A stretch of 15,141 nucleotides of DNA, taken from assembly GCA_047973085.1 (NCBI GenBank), contig JBKEBI010000044.1:1-15141 (forward strand). Reading direction: 5' to 3'. Under the pieces are notes generated by a model. That model was not told the origin of the DNA. It did no database searches and saw only the letters and a program-made list of their open reading frames with translations. Shown one piece after another: positions 1 to 6,650 of the stretch (positions are counted from its first letter, which is position 1; every line of letters starts with the position of its first letter). Source of the stretch: JBKEDG01 sp047973085. GTDB taxonomy: Bacteria > Bacillota_I > Bacilli_A > JBKEDG01. A program made the translations under genes and the position numbers.

Positions 1-536
1 CTATCTTGAGTTGAAACAATTACCTTTTCTTCATTGTTAATAAATAATGGAACCCTAATAACTAGCCCTGTTTCACAAACTGCTTCCTTAGTTGCATTTG
101 CAGCTGTATTTCCCTTTTCACCAGGTGGAGTATCCGTAATTGTTAAAACAACTTTATCAGGTAGTTGTACTCCTATTATTTCATTTTCAAATTGAACCAC
201 GTCAACAGTAGATCCTTCTATTAAAAATTTCCCTTCATATTCTAAACTAGATGATGGAATTGCAACTTGATCATATGTTACCATATCCATAAATTGATAA
301 TCACTTCCATCTAAATACAAAAATTGCATTTGTTTTTTCTCAATATGAGCTTTCTTTACTTTAATTCCTGAATTAAAAGTATGATCTATAACTGCTCCAC
401 TTCTAATATTGCGTAATTTTGTTCTAACAAATGCACTACCTTTACCAGGTTTAACATGTTGAAATTCAATTACTGAATAAATATTTCCTTCAAATTCTAT
501 TGTAACTCCTGTTTTAAAATCATTTACGTTTATCAT
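1..536 (-). CDS. efp: Elongation factor P (3'-truncated by the window edge)
   Basis: EF-P binds between the ribosomal P and E sites and relieves stalling at consecutive prolines. About 178 codons are visible. The protein begins MINVNDFKTG and carries the N-terminal KOW-like domain with the exposed loop HVKPGKGSAFVRTK, whose tip lysine (about residue 32) is the residue modified in bacterial EF-Ps. The OB domains follow, ending in the conserved TPPGEKGNTA and ETGLVIRVPLFIN segments. Family members are about 185 residues, so only the last few codons are missing. The ATG at 536 is preceded by AAGGAGA, which overlaps the stop of the upstream peptidase (10 nt between the genes), so the two are probably co-transcribed and translationally coupled. 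The pairing of an M24 peptidase with efp is common in Bacilli. Identification is secure; the modification type cannot be told from here. Confidence 0.97.
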   Translation of the reverse strand, partial: MINVNDFKTGVTIEFEGNIYSVIEFQHVKPGKGSAFVRTKLRNIRSGAVIDHTFNSGIKVKKAHIEKKQMQFLYLDGSDYQFMDMVTYDQVAIPSSSLEYEGKFLIEGSTVDVVQFENEIIGVQLPDKVVLTITDTPPGEKGNTAANATKEAVCETGLVIRVPLFINNEEKVIVSTQD

Positions 537-546
537 TTATTTCTCC

Positions 547-1623
547 TTAAATACTAATTAATTTCTTATCTGATTTATTTAAAATTTCACAGCCATTTTC
601 TGTAACAACAACATCATCTTCAATTCTTACACCACCTAGCTCTGGAATATAAATTCCTGGCTCTATTGTAATTACATTTCCAGCCTTTAAAACCTGTGTA
701 CCATTTTTAGAAACTCTAATCGCTTCATGTACATCAATACCAAGTCCATGTCCTGTTCCATGACCAAAATATTCACCATATCCTGCTTCTTCAATTATAC
801 TACGAGCAGCGTAATCAACATCCTTAGCAAGAGCTCCTTCTTTAACTGCAGCAATTCCTGCAAGCTGTGCTTTCAAAACTACATTATAAATTTCTTCAAG
901 TTTCTCATCTACTTTACCTACTGCAAAAGTTCTTGTCATATCAGATGCATAATTTTCGAAATAACATCCAAAGTCCACTGTTACAAGTTCTCCTTTAACA
1001 AGAGTTTTTTCACTTGGAACTCCATGCGGAATTGCACCAGCTTTTCCACTTACAAGTATTGTTTCAAAGCTTGGAGACTGCGCCCCAAGGTCAACCATCT
1101 TTCTTTCTAGAAGCTTAGCTAACTCAATTTCACTAATTCCAGGTTTTGCAATTTCTAATAAGTATGAATAAGCTTGATCTGTTATCTCACAAGCCTTTCT
1201 CATTTTAGCCACTTCCGCTTCGGTTTTTACATTTCTACATTCATCAAAAAGAGAGCCAAAAGATTTTAATACAAAATTATATTTTGATTCTAAAATCAGT
1301 GCTTCACTATAGTACATATTAGGATCAATATGTAATGTTTTTATATTATGTTCAACAGCCAAATCTTTTATTACATCAAACATAGCTTGCCCAGATTCTT
1401 GAATAATAATCTCATACCCTTTATTTAAATTATCTAAAGAACTTTGATATCTAAAATCTGTTATAAAATATGCAAAACTCTGTGAAACTAAAATGCTACT
1501 ACTACTTCCAGAGAAGTTAGTGGCATAAAACAAGTTCATACCAACTTTATTATTTTCATAGCTATTTAAAAAAACTATGTCAATATTATTTTCTTTCATT
1601 TCTTTTCTAATTCTATCTAACAT
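547..1623 (-). CDS. pepP: Xaa-Pro aminopeptidase (M24 metallopeptidase, PepP/YqhT type)
   Basis: Cytosolic dinuclear-metal peptidase removing N-terminal residues that precede proline. It has 358 residues, usual for the short Bacilli form. Residues 1-125 match the creatinase-like N-terminal domain. The pita-bread catalytic domain follows, with all five metal ligands visible: Asp217 in VDFG, Asp228 in SDMTRT, His292 in GHGTGHGLGIDVHE, Glu321 in IEPG and Glu335 in RIEDD. His288 and His299 are the expected accessory histidines. No signal peptide is seen. The ATG at 1623 has a GGAGGTG ribosome binding site 6 nt upstream. The gene is first in an operon with efp and diverges from the rhodanese gene. 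The exact peptide specificity is inferred from the family. Confidence 0.95.
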   Translation of the reverse strand: MLDRIRKEMKENNIDIVFLNSYENNKVGMNLFYATNFSGSSSSILVSQSFAYFITDFRYQSSLDNLNKGYEIIIQESGQAMFDVIKDLAVEHNIKTLHIDPNMYYSEALILESKYNFVLKSFGSLFDECRNVKTEAEVAKMRKACEITDQAYSYLLEIAKPGISEIELAKLLERKMVDLGAQSPSFETILVSGKAGAIPHGVPSEKTLVKGELVTVDFGCYFENYASDMTRTFAVGKVDEKLEEIYNVVLKAQLAGIAAVKEGALAKDVDYAARSIIEEAGYGEYFGHGTGHGLGIDVHEAIRVSKNGTQVLKAGNVITIEPGIYIPELGGVRIEDDVVVTENGCEILNKSDKKLISI

Positions 1624-1644
1624 AGAGCACCTCCATTCTTATAC

Positions 1645-1650
1645 ATTATA
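1645..1650 (-). promoter_or_regulatory. Putative -10 element for pepP-efp
   Basis: On the minus strand TATAAT lies 22 nt before the pepP start codon, in the short divergent gap with the rhodanese gene. No good -35 is seen at the expected distance (TATTAT at 17 nt), so this is a motif-only call in AT-rich DNA. Confidence 0.45.
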
Positions 1651-1696
1651 TCATTTTTTGGTTATAAATAATATAGAATTTTTAAAAATATTATAG

Positions 1697-1702
1697 TATA
1701 AT
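1697..1702 (+). promoter_or_regulatory. Putative -10 element for the rhodanese gene
   Basis: TATAAT lies 18 nt before the ATG at 1721, giving a very short leader that still contains the ribosome binding site (AGGTGAT, 1711-1717). No recognisable -35 is seen. Confidence 0.4.
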
Positions 1703-1720
1703 AAACAATGAGGTGATAAA

Positions 1721-2116
1721 ATGAGTAGAGATTTAATTTTACTAACTGCATGGATGATAGTTGTATCCATATTCTTTAGCAGATATGCCAAAAATAGAAA
1801 GATGAAAAAAGATCATGTTACATATGTTAATGCAGATGACTTTAGTAAATTAAAAAATAAAAATCAATTGATAGACGTACGAAGTCAAGAGGAATATAAA
1901 AAAGAACATATTACAGGAGCAAGAAACATTCCCATTGCACAATTAAAAAATGGTGCAGAACGCAAATTATTTAAAAATAAGCCTGTATATTTATATTGCT
2001 CTTCAGGAAAAATTGCAAACAATGCTGCAAGAGTTTTAGTTAAGCAAGAATATTCTGATATAATTGTTATGAAAGATAAGATGGAAAACTATCCAGGAAA
2101 AAAGCAAAGCTCATAA
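1721..2116 (+). CDS. Membrane-anchored rhodanese-like sulfurtransferase
   Basis: Single rhodanese domain of 131 residues. An N-terminal hydrophobic segment (about residues 4-20) is followed by basic residues, consistent with one membrane anchor and a cytoplasmic domain. The domain shows the CH2A-like motif LIDVRSQEEY (residues 50-59), then HITGARNIPI, and the active-site loop YCSSGKIANNAARVL with the catalytic cysteine at Cys93. Such proteins carry persulfide sulfur or reduce thiosulfate; the physiological partner is unknown here. The start is supported by AGGTGAT just upstream. It converges with the Fur-family gene and shares a hairpin terminator with it. It resembles YqhL-type rhodanese proteins of Bacilli, which also often lie near efp-region genes; that synteny is recalled, not tested. 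Confidence 0.9.
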   Translation: MSRDLILLTAWMIVVSIFFSRYAKNRKMKKDHVTYVNADDFSKLKNKNQLIDVRSQEEYKKEHITGARNIPIAQLKNGAERKLFKNKPVYLYCSSGKIANNAARVLVKQEYSDIIVMKDKMENYPGKKQSS

Positions 2117-2118
2117 TT

Positions 2119-2190
2119 AAAGTAGGATAAAAAAACTCATACTAGTTAATTACTAATAAGAGTTAAAATTATCCTACTTTTCTTTTCTAC
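2119..2190. terminator. Bidirectional terminator between the rhodanese gene and fur
   Basis: A perfect 12-bp stem, AAAGTAGGATAA (2119-2130) with TTATCCTACTTT (2169-2180), encloses a second 5-bp stem (AACTC 2134-2138 with GAGTT 2160-2164) and an innermost TAGT/ACTA pair. A T-rich tail (TTTTCTTTTCT) follows on the plus strand. The minus-strand tail is weaker (TTTAATTAT). The fur stop codon lies inside the right arm. It fits termination of both convergent genes. Confidence 0.85.
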
Positions 2191-2599
2191 ACTCAGCGCA
2201 TAAGCCATATACTTCTAAGTTATGTCCTGTAACTTCAAACTGGTCAAATTTATCATTATAAAAGTCATTTGTGCAATAATCATCAATGTCAAACATTTCT
2301 GCACACTTTAAGCAAATAAAATGATGATGATCTTCAAAGGTCTTACTTATCACATAAAATGACTCATGATTAATAACTTTCTCATGAATTATATTTAAAT
2401 CACAAAATATATTAAGATTTTTATAGATTGTGTCAAAACTTGCATTATAATTATAAATATTATTAAGCATTTCCTTTATTATTTTAGCTGACAATAGACT
2501 ATGTTCATTTTCACAAAAGATATCTACTAAACATTTACGAAAATTAGTAATTTTGTATTTATTTGTAACTAATAGCTCTAATACATCTTCATTTAACAT
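2174..2599 (-). CDS. Fur-family metal- or peroxide-responsive repressor
   Basis: Transcriptional regulator of 141 residues. The N-terminal winged helix (about 1-85) includes the recognition-helix region NASFDTIYKNLNIF. The C-terminal dimerisation domain starts with the histidine cluster DHHHFICLKC and has two structural-zinc CxxC pairs (Cys96/Cys99 and Cys134/Cys137). The sequence alone does not tell Fur, Zur and PerR apart; the HHH-then-CxxC arrangement occurs in all. The ATG at 2599 is preceded by GAGGTGG. It is transcribed divergently from the S1-domain gene from a shared 145-nt region that contains a PerR-box-like sequence, so autoregulation, possibly together with the S1 gene, is plausible. 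Family assignment is firm; the effector is unknown. Confidence 0.93.
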   Translation of the reverse strand: MLNEDVLELLVTNKYKITNFRKCLVDIFCENEHSLLSAKIIKEMLNNIYNYNASFDTIYKNLNIFCDLNIIHEKVINHESFYVISKTFEDHHHFICLKCAEMFDIDDYCTNDFYNDKFDQFEVTGHNLEVYGLCAECRKEK

Positions 2600-2618
2600 T
2601 ATTCCACCTCTTTAAAAT

Positions 2619-2648
2619 ATTATAACTTATTTTATATTATATTTTCAA
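2619..2648 (-). promoter_or_regulatory. Promoter of the Fur-family gene
   Basis: On the minus strand, TTGAAA (2643-2648), an 18-nt spacer and TATAAT (2619-2624), giving a leader of about 12 nt before the ATG at 2599. The -10 overlaps the nonamer AAGTTATAA (complement at 2620-2628), which also occurs in the S1-gene leader at 2731-2739. Confidence 0.75.
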
Positions 2649-2689
2649 GTAATAAATACCATTTACATTACTATAAATTACAATTTTTA

Positions 2690-2717
2690 TTGCATATTAA
2701 ATAAAAAATGCTATAAT
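2690..2717 (+). promoter_or_regulatory. Promoter of the S1-domain gene
   Basis: TTGCAT (2690-2695), a 16-nt spacer and a perfect TATAAT (2712-2717). The predicted start of transcription near 2724 leaves a leader of about 40 nt that contains the palindrome at 2730-2743. Confidence 0.6.
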
Positions 2718-2725
2718 TATTATAA
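2711..2725. promoter_or_regulatory. PerR/Fur-box-like operator candidate over the S1-gene -10
   Basis: CTATAATTATTATAA matches the published Bacillus PerR box TTATAATNATTATAA at 14 of 15 positions and overlaps the S1-gene -10. A Fur-family gene lies directly opposite. AT-rich DNA and the -10 motif itself make chance matches likely, so this is a candidate only. Confidence 0.4.
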
Positions 2726-2729
2726 GGCG

Positions 2730-2743
2730 CAAGTTATAACTTG
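2730..2743. promoter_or_regulatory. Perfect 14-bp palindrome in the S1-gene leader
   Basis: CAAGTTATAACTTG is self-complementary and sits just downstream of the predicted transcription start. It could be an operator or a tiny RNA hairpin. Its half AAGTTATAA recurs in the fur promoter on the opposite strand. Confidence 0.5.
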
Positions 2744-2765
2744 TATGTTTGAGAGGATGGTAAAT

Positions 2766-4022
2766 ATGAATAATGAAATTATTAAGGGTGAAATAGTTTA
2801 CGTAAGACAAGATGAATACTTAGTTGATATTTTTACAGGTACAGATGCTTCACTACCCTTTTCTGAATCTATCGCTGATCATCAAGTAGGAGATGAAGTA
2901 GAACTTCTAGTTATTGATGTTGTAAAAGGTGAAAAGATTGTATCGGAAAAAAAAGTTGAAGGATTAAAAGCAAGACTTGTAATGAGAGAAAAGATCGGTT
3001 CTGATGAACTAGTGAAAGGAACAATAACTGGATTTAATCGTGGACAATTCTTCGTTAGCCTAGAAGGGAATGCTGAAGGAATTTGTTATGTTAAAAATCT
3101 AGAACCTTTCTACATCGATAATGGCGAAGAGTTTATTGGAAAAGAGTATGACTTTAATATCATTGGTATTAAAAACGGTAGAAATGTCATGTATGAATTA
3201 TCGCGCGAAAAACAAGTTAAAATCGAAAAAGAGAAACAAAGAGAAGCTTTTGCAAGCAAATTTGTTGAGGGTAACGTATTAAATGGAACAGTTAAAAAAC
3301 ATTTAAAAAGCGGAATTATTGTTGATTGTGATGGAGATAATTGTTTTATTCCAAAGAGTGAAATATCTTATGTTCAGACAAATGAGCTTCCTAAAATAGA
3401 TGAGTATGTTGAATTTAAGATTATCAGATCTGAACCAGAAAGATTAAATGCTGTGGGTTCAATCAAAGAACTTCAAACTGATCCATGGGAACAAATAAAA
3501 AATTACAATACAGAGGATGTATATACTGCTCCAATTGTTAGAATAGAAGATTATGGAATATTTGTTGAATTAGGAGAAAATTTAACTGGTCTTATTCATA
3601 TAAGTGAATTGAGTCATGATTATGTTGATGATACAAGCACTTATGAAATCGGGACAAAGCAAGAATTCAAGGTATTATCTATCAATGATGATACACAAAA
3701 GGTAAAATTGTCAACTAAGGCAATTTATCCGAGTAAGTATGAATTAGCAAAAAATGAATTTATTATTGGACAACATTTAGTTCTACCTGTTAGCAAATTT
3801 TATAGAAGTGGAATATTTGTAAAACTGATGGAAAACTATGATGTATTTGTTAAAAATGAAGAGATTCATAATCATACTCAGGTAAGACCATCATTAAAAG
3901 TAGGTTCTAAATTAGACTTTGTTATTCTTGAATTAAACGATGAGAAAGAAGAAATCATTCTTAGCAACCAAGCGTATGTTGAGAAAGAAACTGAAATTTT
4001 TGAAACTGCATTATCAAATTAA
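2766..4022 (+). CDS. Multi-S1-domain RNA-binding protein (ribosomal protein S1-like)
   Basis: About 418 residues made of five S1/OB-like repeats at roughly 1-65, 78-150, 168-240, 250-325 and 335-405. The fourth is the most canonical (PIVRIEDYGIFVELGENLTG, then LIHISELSH). A charged, lysine/glutamate-rich linker separates repeats 2 and 3. Low-GC Gram-positives carry such S1-like proteins (YpfD/RpsA type) that bind mRNA and may act on the ribosome; the exact role is inferred. I chose the ATG at 2766 because GAGAGG (2751-2756) lies 9 nt upstream. An in-frame ATG at 2745 would add seven residues but has no well-placed Shine-Dalgarno site. The gene is alone in its transcription unit and ends at a strong bidirectional terminator. 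Confidence 0.9.
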   Translation: MNNEIIKGEIVYVRQDEYLVDIFTGTDASLPFSESIADHQVGDEVELLVIDVVKGEKIVSEKKVEGLKARLVMREKIGSDELVKGTITGFNRGQFFVSLEGNAEGICYVKNLEPFYIDNGEEFIGKEYDFNIIGIKNGRNVMYELSREKQVKIEKEKQREAFASKFVEGNVLNGTVKKHLKSGIIVDCDGDNCFIPKSEISYVQTNELPKIDEYVEFKIIRSEPERLNAVGSIKELQTDPWEQIKNYNTEDVYTAPIVRIEDYGIFVELGENLTGLIHISELSHDYVDDTSTYEIGTKQEFKVLSINDDTQKVKLSTKAIYPSKYELAKNEFIIGQHLVLPVSKFYRSGIFVKLMENYDVFVKNEEIHNHTQVRPSLKVGSKLDFVILELNDEKEEIILSNQAYVEKETEIFETALSN

Positions 4023-4024
4023 TA

Positions 4025-4059
4025 AAAAAGCAAAATCATAATTTGTGATTTTGCTTTTT
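4025..4059. terminator. Bidirectional terminator between the S1 gene and ppiB
   Basis: A 14-bp perfect stem, AAAAAGCAAAATCA (4025-4038) with TGATTTTGCTTTTT (4046-4059), around a 7-nt loop. It has T-runs on both strands and serves the convergent S1-domain gene and the ppiB operon. Confidence 0.9.
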
Positions 4060-4065
4060 CTATAC

Positions 4066-4575
4066 TTAAATTTTTACAACAGGAATAGCCTCTTCTCCTC
4101 TTAAGTCTACAGATATATTCTCAATAATAACCTCTTTTTTAGGAGTTCCATTTCCTGTACCATATTCATCAAACAAATCAAGAACTTCTAAACCATCTAT
4201 TGCCCTACCAAATACTGCATAATCTCCATCTAGATGTGGTGTATTCTCAAGTGTTATATAAAACTGGCTTCCTGCACTATTTCTTGCCATACTTCTAGCC
4301 CATGCAATAGCTCCTCTTTTATGACTGTGAGGGTTATTGAATCCATTAGAAGCAAATTCACCATCAATACTATAACCAGGACCTCCCATACCACTTCCTT
4401 GTGGACAACCACCTTGAGCAACAAATCCAGTAATAATGCGATGCATTTTTAATCCATCATAAAAACCTTCATTTACTAAACTAATAAAATTATTAGTTGA
4501 GTTTGGAACATCTCTAAATAGTTCAAATTTCATTTCACCAATACTAAATTTAATTGTTACAACTGGATTATTCAT
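4066..4575 (-). CDS. ppiB: Cyclophilin-type peptidyl-prolyl cis-trans isomerase
   Basis: Cytoplasmic single-domain cyclophilin of 169 residues that catalyses proline isomerisation during folding. Key family residues are visible: MHRIITGFVAQGG with the catalytic arginine (Arg46) and glutamine (Gln54), the bacterial loop GSGMGGPGYSIDGEF, MARNSAGSQFYITL, and the closing HLDGDYAVFGRAIDGLEVLD segment. No signal peptide or lipobox is seen, unlike the exported PrsA-like isomerases. The ATG at 4575 follows AAGGAGGG, which overlaps the stop codon of the upstream transporter (9-nt gap). It is therefore the last gene of the DUF1934-argS-rpoE-fba-tauE-ppiB operon, ended by the terminator at 4025-4059. 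Confidence 0.95.
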   Translation of the reverse strand: MNNPVVTIKFSIGEMKFELFRDVPNSTNNFISLVNEGFYDGLKMHRIITGFVAQGGCPQGSGMGGPGYSIDGEFASNGFNNPHSHKRGAIAWARSMARNSAGSQFYITLENTPHLDGDYAVFGRAIDGLEVLDLFDEYGTGNGTPKKEVIIENISVDLRGEEAIPVVKI

Positions 4576-4584
4576 AATCCCTCC

Positions 4585-5349
4585 TTATAATATTTTTTCA
4601 ATGATAATAAATAAATTTAAAAAAAGCACAACAGTAATGACAATAATAAACATTTTTTTAATAACATTAGAAGTAATTTTTAATGAAATTTCTTTACCAA
4701 TAATTCCTCCCAAAAATGAAGTTAATATAATATATAATAAAGTTGTACTTTCTATAGAACTAAAAATATCCGTTTTAATCATTAGTAATGCACTTGCAGT
4801 TTGTGAGATGAAAATCATTACAAGAGAATTAATAACAATACTTTTTTTATCCATTTTAAATAATATATCTAAGATAATAACATTAATTACTCCACCACCG
4901 ATACCTACAAATACAGAAAGCATTCCAACACCTATACCAACTAAAATCATAATTAATCTAGAACTAAAATCCTTATGTACCTTTATAGGCTTAATTGAAG
5001 CATATAAAACAAATGACAAAGTTACGATTAAAAGTATTGATTGAATTACAATAAAAGTATTATCGCTAAACAATTTTAAAACTTCTTGAAAAATGATATT
5101 TCCTAATACTCCACCTACAAATGAACCAATCGATAAAAACCCAATTACTTTTAAATTAACACTCTCTTTTCTATAATAGGCCTTTATAATAGAATACAGT
5201 GTTGATGAAATAATTGCAATGCATGCATAAAAATTTACAACAATTGCAGACATATCTGTTGTGGAAAGAATTGGTCTAATAATAATTCCTCCACCTATCC
5301 CAGTTATAGCAGCAATTATTGCTGCTATAAAAATAATTATATAAATCAT
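4585..5349 (-). CDS. TauE/SafE-family membrane transporter
   Basis: Highly hydrophobic protein of 254 residues with about seven to eight membrane segments. It contains the twin glycine motifs of the TauE/SafE family, ITGIGGGIIIRPIL near residue 17 and VGIGGGVINVIIL near residue 148, marking the two inverted halves. Members move anions such as sulfite, sulfoacetate or other organosulfur compounds; some are of unknown specificity, and the substrate here cannot be predicted. The ATG at 5349 lies 23 nt after the aldolase stop and has no clear Shine-Dalgarno site, unlike every other junction in this operon, so it may be expressed poorly or by coupling. The gene is not part of the argS-rpoE-fba block as I know it from Bacillus, so it is probably a later insertion into the operon. 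Confidence 0.88.
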   Translation of the reverse strand: MIYIIIFIAAIIAAITGIGGGIIIRPILSTTDMSAIVVNFYACIAIISSTLYSIIKAYYRKESVNLKVIGFLSIGSFVGGVLGNIIFQEVLKLFSDNTFIVIQSILLIVTLSFVLYASIKPIKVHKDFSSRLIMILVGIGVGMLSVFVGIGGGVINVIILDILFKMDKKSIVINSLVMIFISQTASALLMIKTDIFSSIESTTLLYIILTSFLGGIIGKEISLKITSNVIKKMFIIVITVVLFLNLFIIIEKIL

Positions 5350-5357
5350 AAATACTT

Positions 5358-5381
5358 AAAAGCCTAAATAAATTACGCTTT
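5358..5381 (-). terminator. Weak hairpin with T-run after fba
   Basis: On the minus strand AAAGCGTAA pairs with TTTAGGCTTT (8 bp with one G.G mismatch, 5-nt loop), followed by TTTT. The fba stop lies inside it. It might partly terminate or attenuate before the transporter and ppiB; the stability is marginal. Confidence 0.3.
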
Positions 5382-6224
5382 ATTATTACTTCCAAATAAT
5401 CTAATTTTTTCTACACAAACATCAATACATCCTTGCATACCAGGGCCAATATATTTTCTTGGATCATATACTTTAGAATCATTATTTAAAACTTCACGTA
5501 CTATTTTTGTAAACTCAATTTGTAATTCAGTGTTCACATTTATTTTAGCAGTTCACAAAGAAATTGCCTTTTGAATTTGGTGATCAAAAATACCACTACC
5601 TCCATGTAAAACAAGACCAATTTTAGTAGCTTTTGAAATTTCATCCATCTCATCAAAACCTAACTTTGGCTCTCCTTTATATGGACCATGCACGCTCCCA
5701 AGAGCAGGAGCTAGCATATCAATACCAGTTTCTTTTACAAGTTTTACACACTCATCTTTATCAGCATATAAAATTCCACCAATAATACCATCTTCTTCTC
5801 CTCCAACATGACCTAGTTCAGCCTCAACACTTACGTCAAACTGCTTAGCATAATCTACTACTTCTTTTGTAATACGAATATTTTCTAATAGCTCATGTTT
5901 TGAAGCATCAATCATAACAGATGTAAAACCAGCATCTATAGCATTCTTACATGATTCAAAAGAACTACCATGATCTAAATGTAGAGCAACAGGTACTGAA
6001 ATTTTCATCGATTTTACAAGACCATTAACCATACCACTAACAGCATCAAATCCCCCCATATATTTAGCAGCACCTTCACTTACTCCTAATATAACAGGTG
6101 ACTTTTCATTTTCACAAGCAGTTAAAATAGCTTTAGTCCATTCTAAATTATTAATATTAAAATTTGCTACAGCATACTTATTTGCTAAAGCATTCTTTAG
6201 CATTTCTTTTGCATTAACTAACAT
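5373..6224 (-). pseudogene. fba: Class II fructose-1,6-bisphosphate aldolase, interrupted by an in-frame TGA
   Basis: Zinc aldolase of glycolysis, splitting fructose-1,6-bisphosphate into DHAP and glyceraldehyde-3-phosphate. The frame runs 223 residues from the ATG at 6224 (TAGGAGG upstream), meets TGA at 5553-5555, then continues in the same frame for 59 codons to TAA at 5373-5375. The total of about 283 codons equals the normal family length (Bacillus FbaA, about 285). Residues before the stop include the metal/catalytic region LHLDHGSSFE (82-90), ELGHVGGEEDG and the phosphate loop VLHGGSGIFD. After it come TAKINVNTELQIEFTK and the C-terminal YDPRKYIGPG and RLFGSNNKA. The stop replaces the near-invariant glycine of ISLGTSKINVNTE, consistent with a single GGA-to-TGA change. 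The truncated product would lack the NVNT substrate-phosphate segment. It may be a true nonsense allele, recoding or a sequence error; no frameshift is involved. Confidence 0.85.
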
Positions 6225-6233
6225 ATAATCCTC

Positions 6234-6641
6234 CTATAATTCTTCTTTTTCTTCATATCCAATAAGTGTTTTAATATTCTTTTTTTCTGTTTCTATTTCT
6301 TCTTCATCTGATACTACTAAAACATCAAGTGAATCATAATCTTCTTCCCCATCATCTTCAGATAAATCCTCATCATCAAATAAATCAAAATCTGTAGAAA
6401 TAGTATTTACCACTTCAAATGGATAATCTACTCTAAGTCCCCATTTACCATCAGGCAAAATTACAAACCTTCCATCTACTGTTAAGTGCGTATAAAATTG
6501 TCCTATTTTTGTTTCTTTTTCCTCTTCAGTAAATTCTTTAATATCGGCAACCTTATTAAATAAAGTATAAATATCAATCGATCCTTTACTTGAATTTAAA
6601 ATTTGTTCTGCTATTTCTAATGTTGACTGGCTTTTGTTCAT
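6234..6641 (-). CDS. rpoE: DNA-directed RNA polymerase delta subunit
   Basis: Delta binds core RNA polymerase in Bacilli and relatives, speeding recycling and altering promoter-complex stability. It has 135 residues, shorter than the roughly 173 of B. subtilis. The N-terminal HARE-HTH domain (about 1-85) contains IDIYTLFNKVADI, TKIGQFYTHLTVDGRFV and LPDGKWGLR. The remainder is an acidic, presumably disordered tail rich in Asp/Glu (DLFDDEDLSEDDGEEDYD), the classic delta layout. The start at 6641 follows TAGGAGA, formed from the argS stop codon (9-nt gap), and its own stop forms the TAGGAGG of fba. This gene is one of the best taxonomic markers in the window. Confidence 0.93.
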   Translation of the reverse strand: MNKSQSTLEIAEQILNSSKGSIDIYTLFNKVADIKEFTEEEKETKIGQFYTHLTVDGRFVILPDGKWGLRVDYPFEVVNTISTDFDLFDDEDLSEDDGEEDYDSLDVLVVSDEEEIETEKKNIKTLIGYEEKEEL

Positions 6642-6650
6642 ATTTTTCTC

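Noticed and set aside
727..1110. 127-codon plus-strand ORF opposite the pepP-like gene
   Set aside because: Low-complexity Ser/Phe/Cys composition typical of an antisense frame in AT-rich DNA; no ribosome binding site.
2745..2765. Upstream ATG for the S1-domain protein
   Set aside because: The nearest purine-rich stretch is too far away and abuts the predicted transcription start, while the ATG at 2766 has GAGAGG 9 nt upstream.
4601..5044. 147-codon plus-strand ORF opposite the TauE/SafE gene
   Set aside because: It is a shadow of the transporter with its repetitive hydrophobic codons; it lacks a ribosome binding site and known motifs.
5500..5555. Selenocysteine insertion at the aldolase TGA
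   Set aside because: The aligned residue is glycine, not cysteine, and the AT-rich sequence just downstream shows no SECIS-like hairpin.
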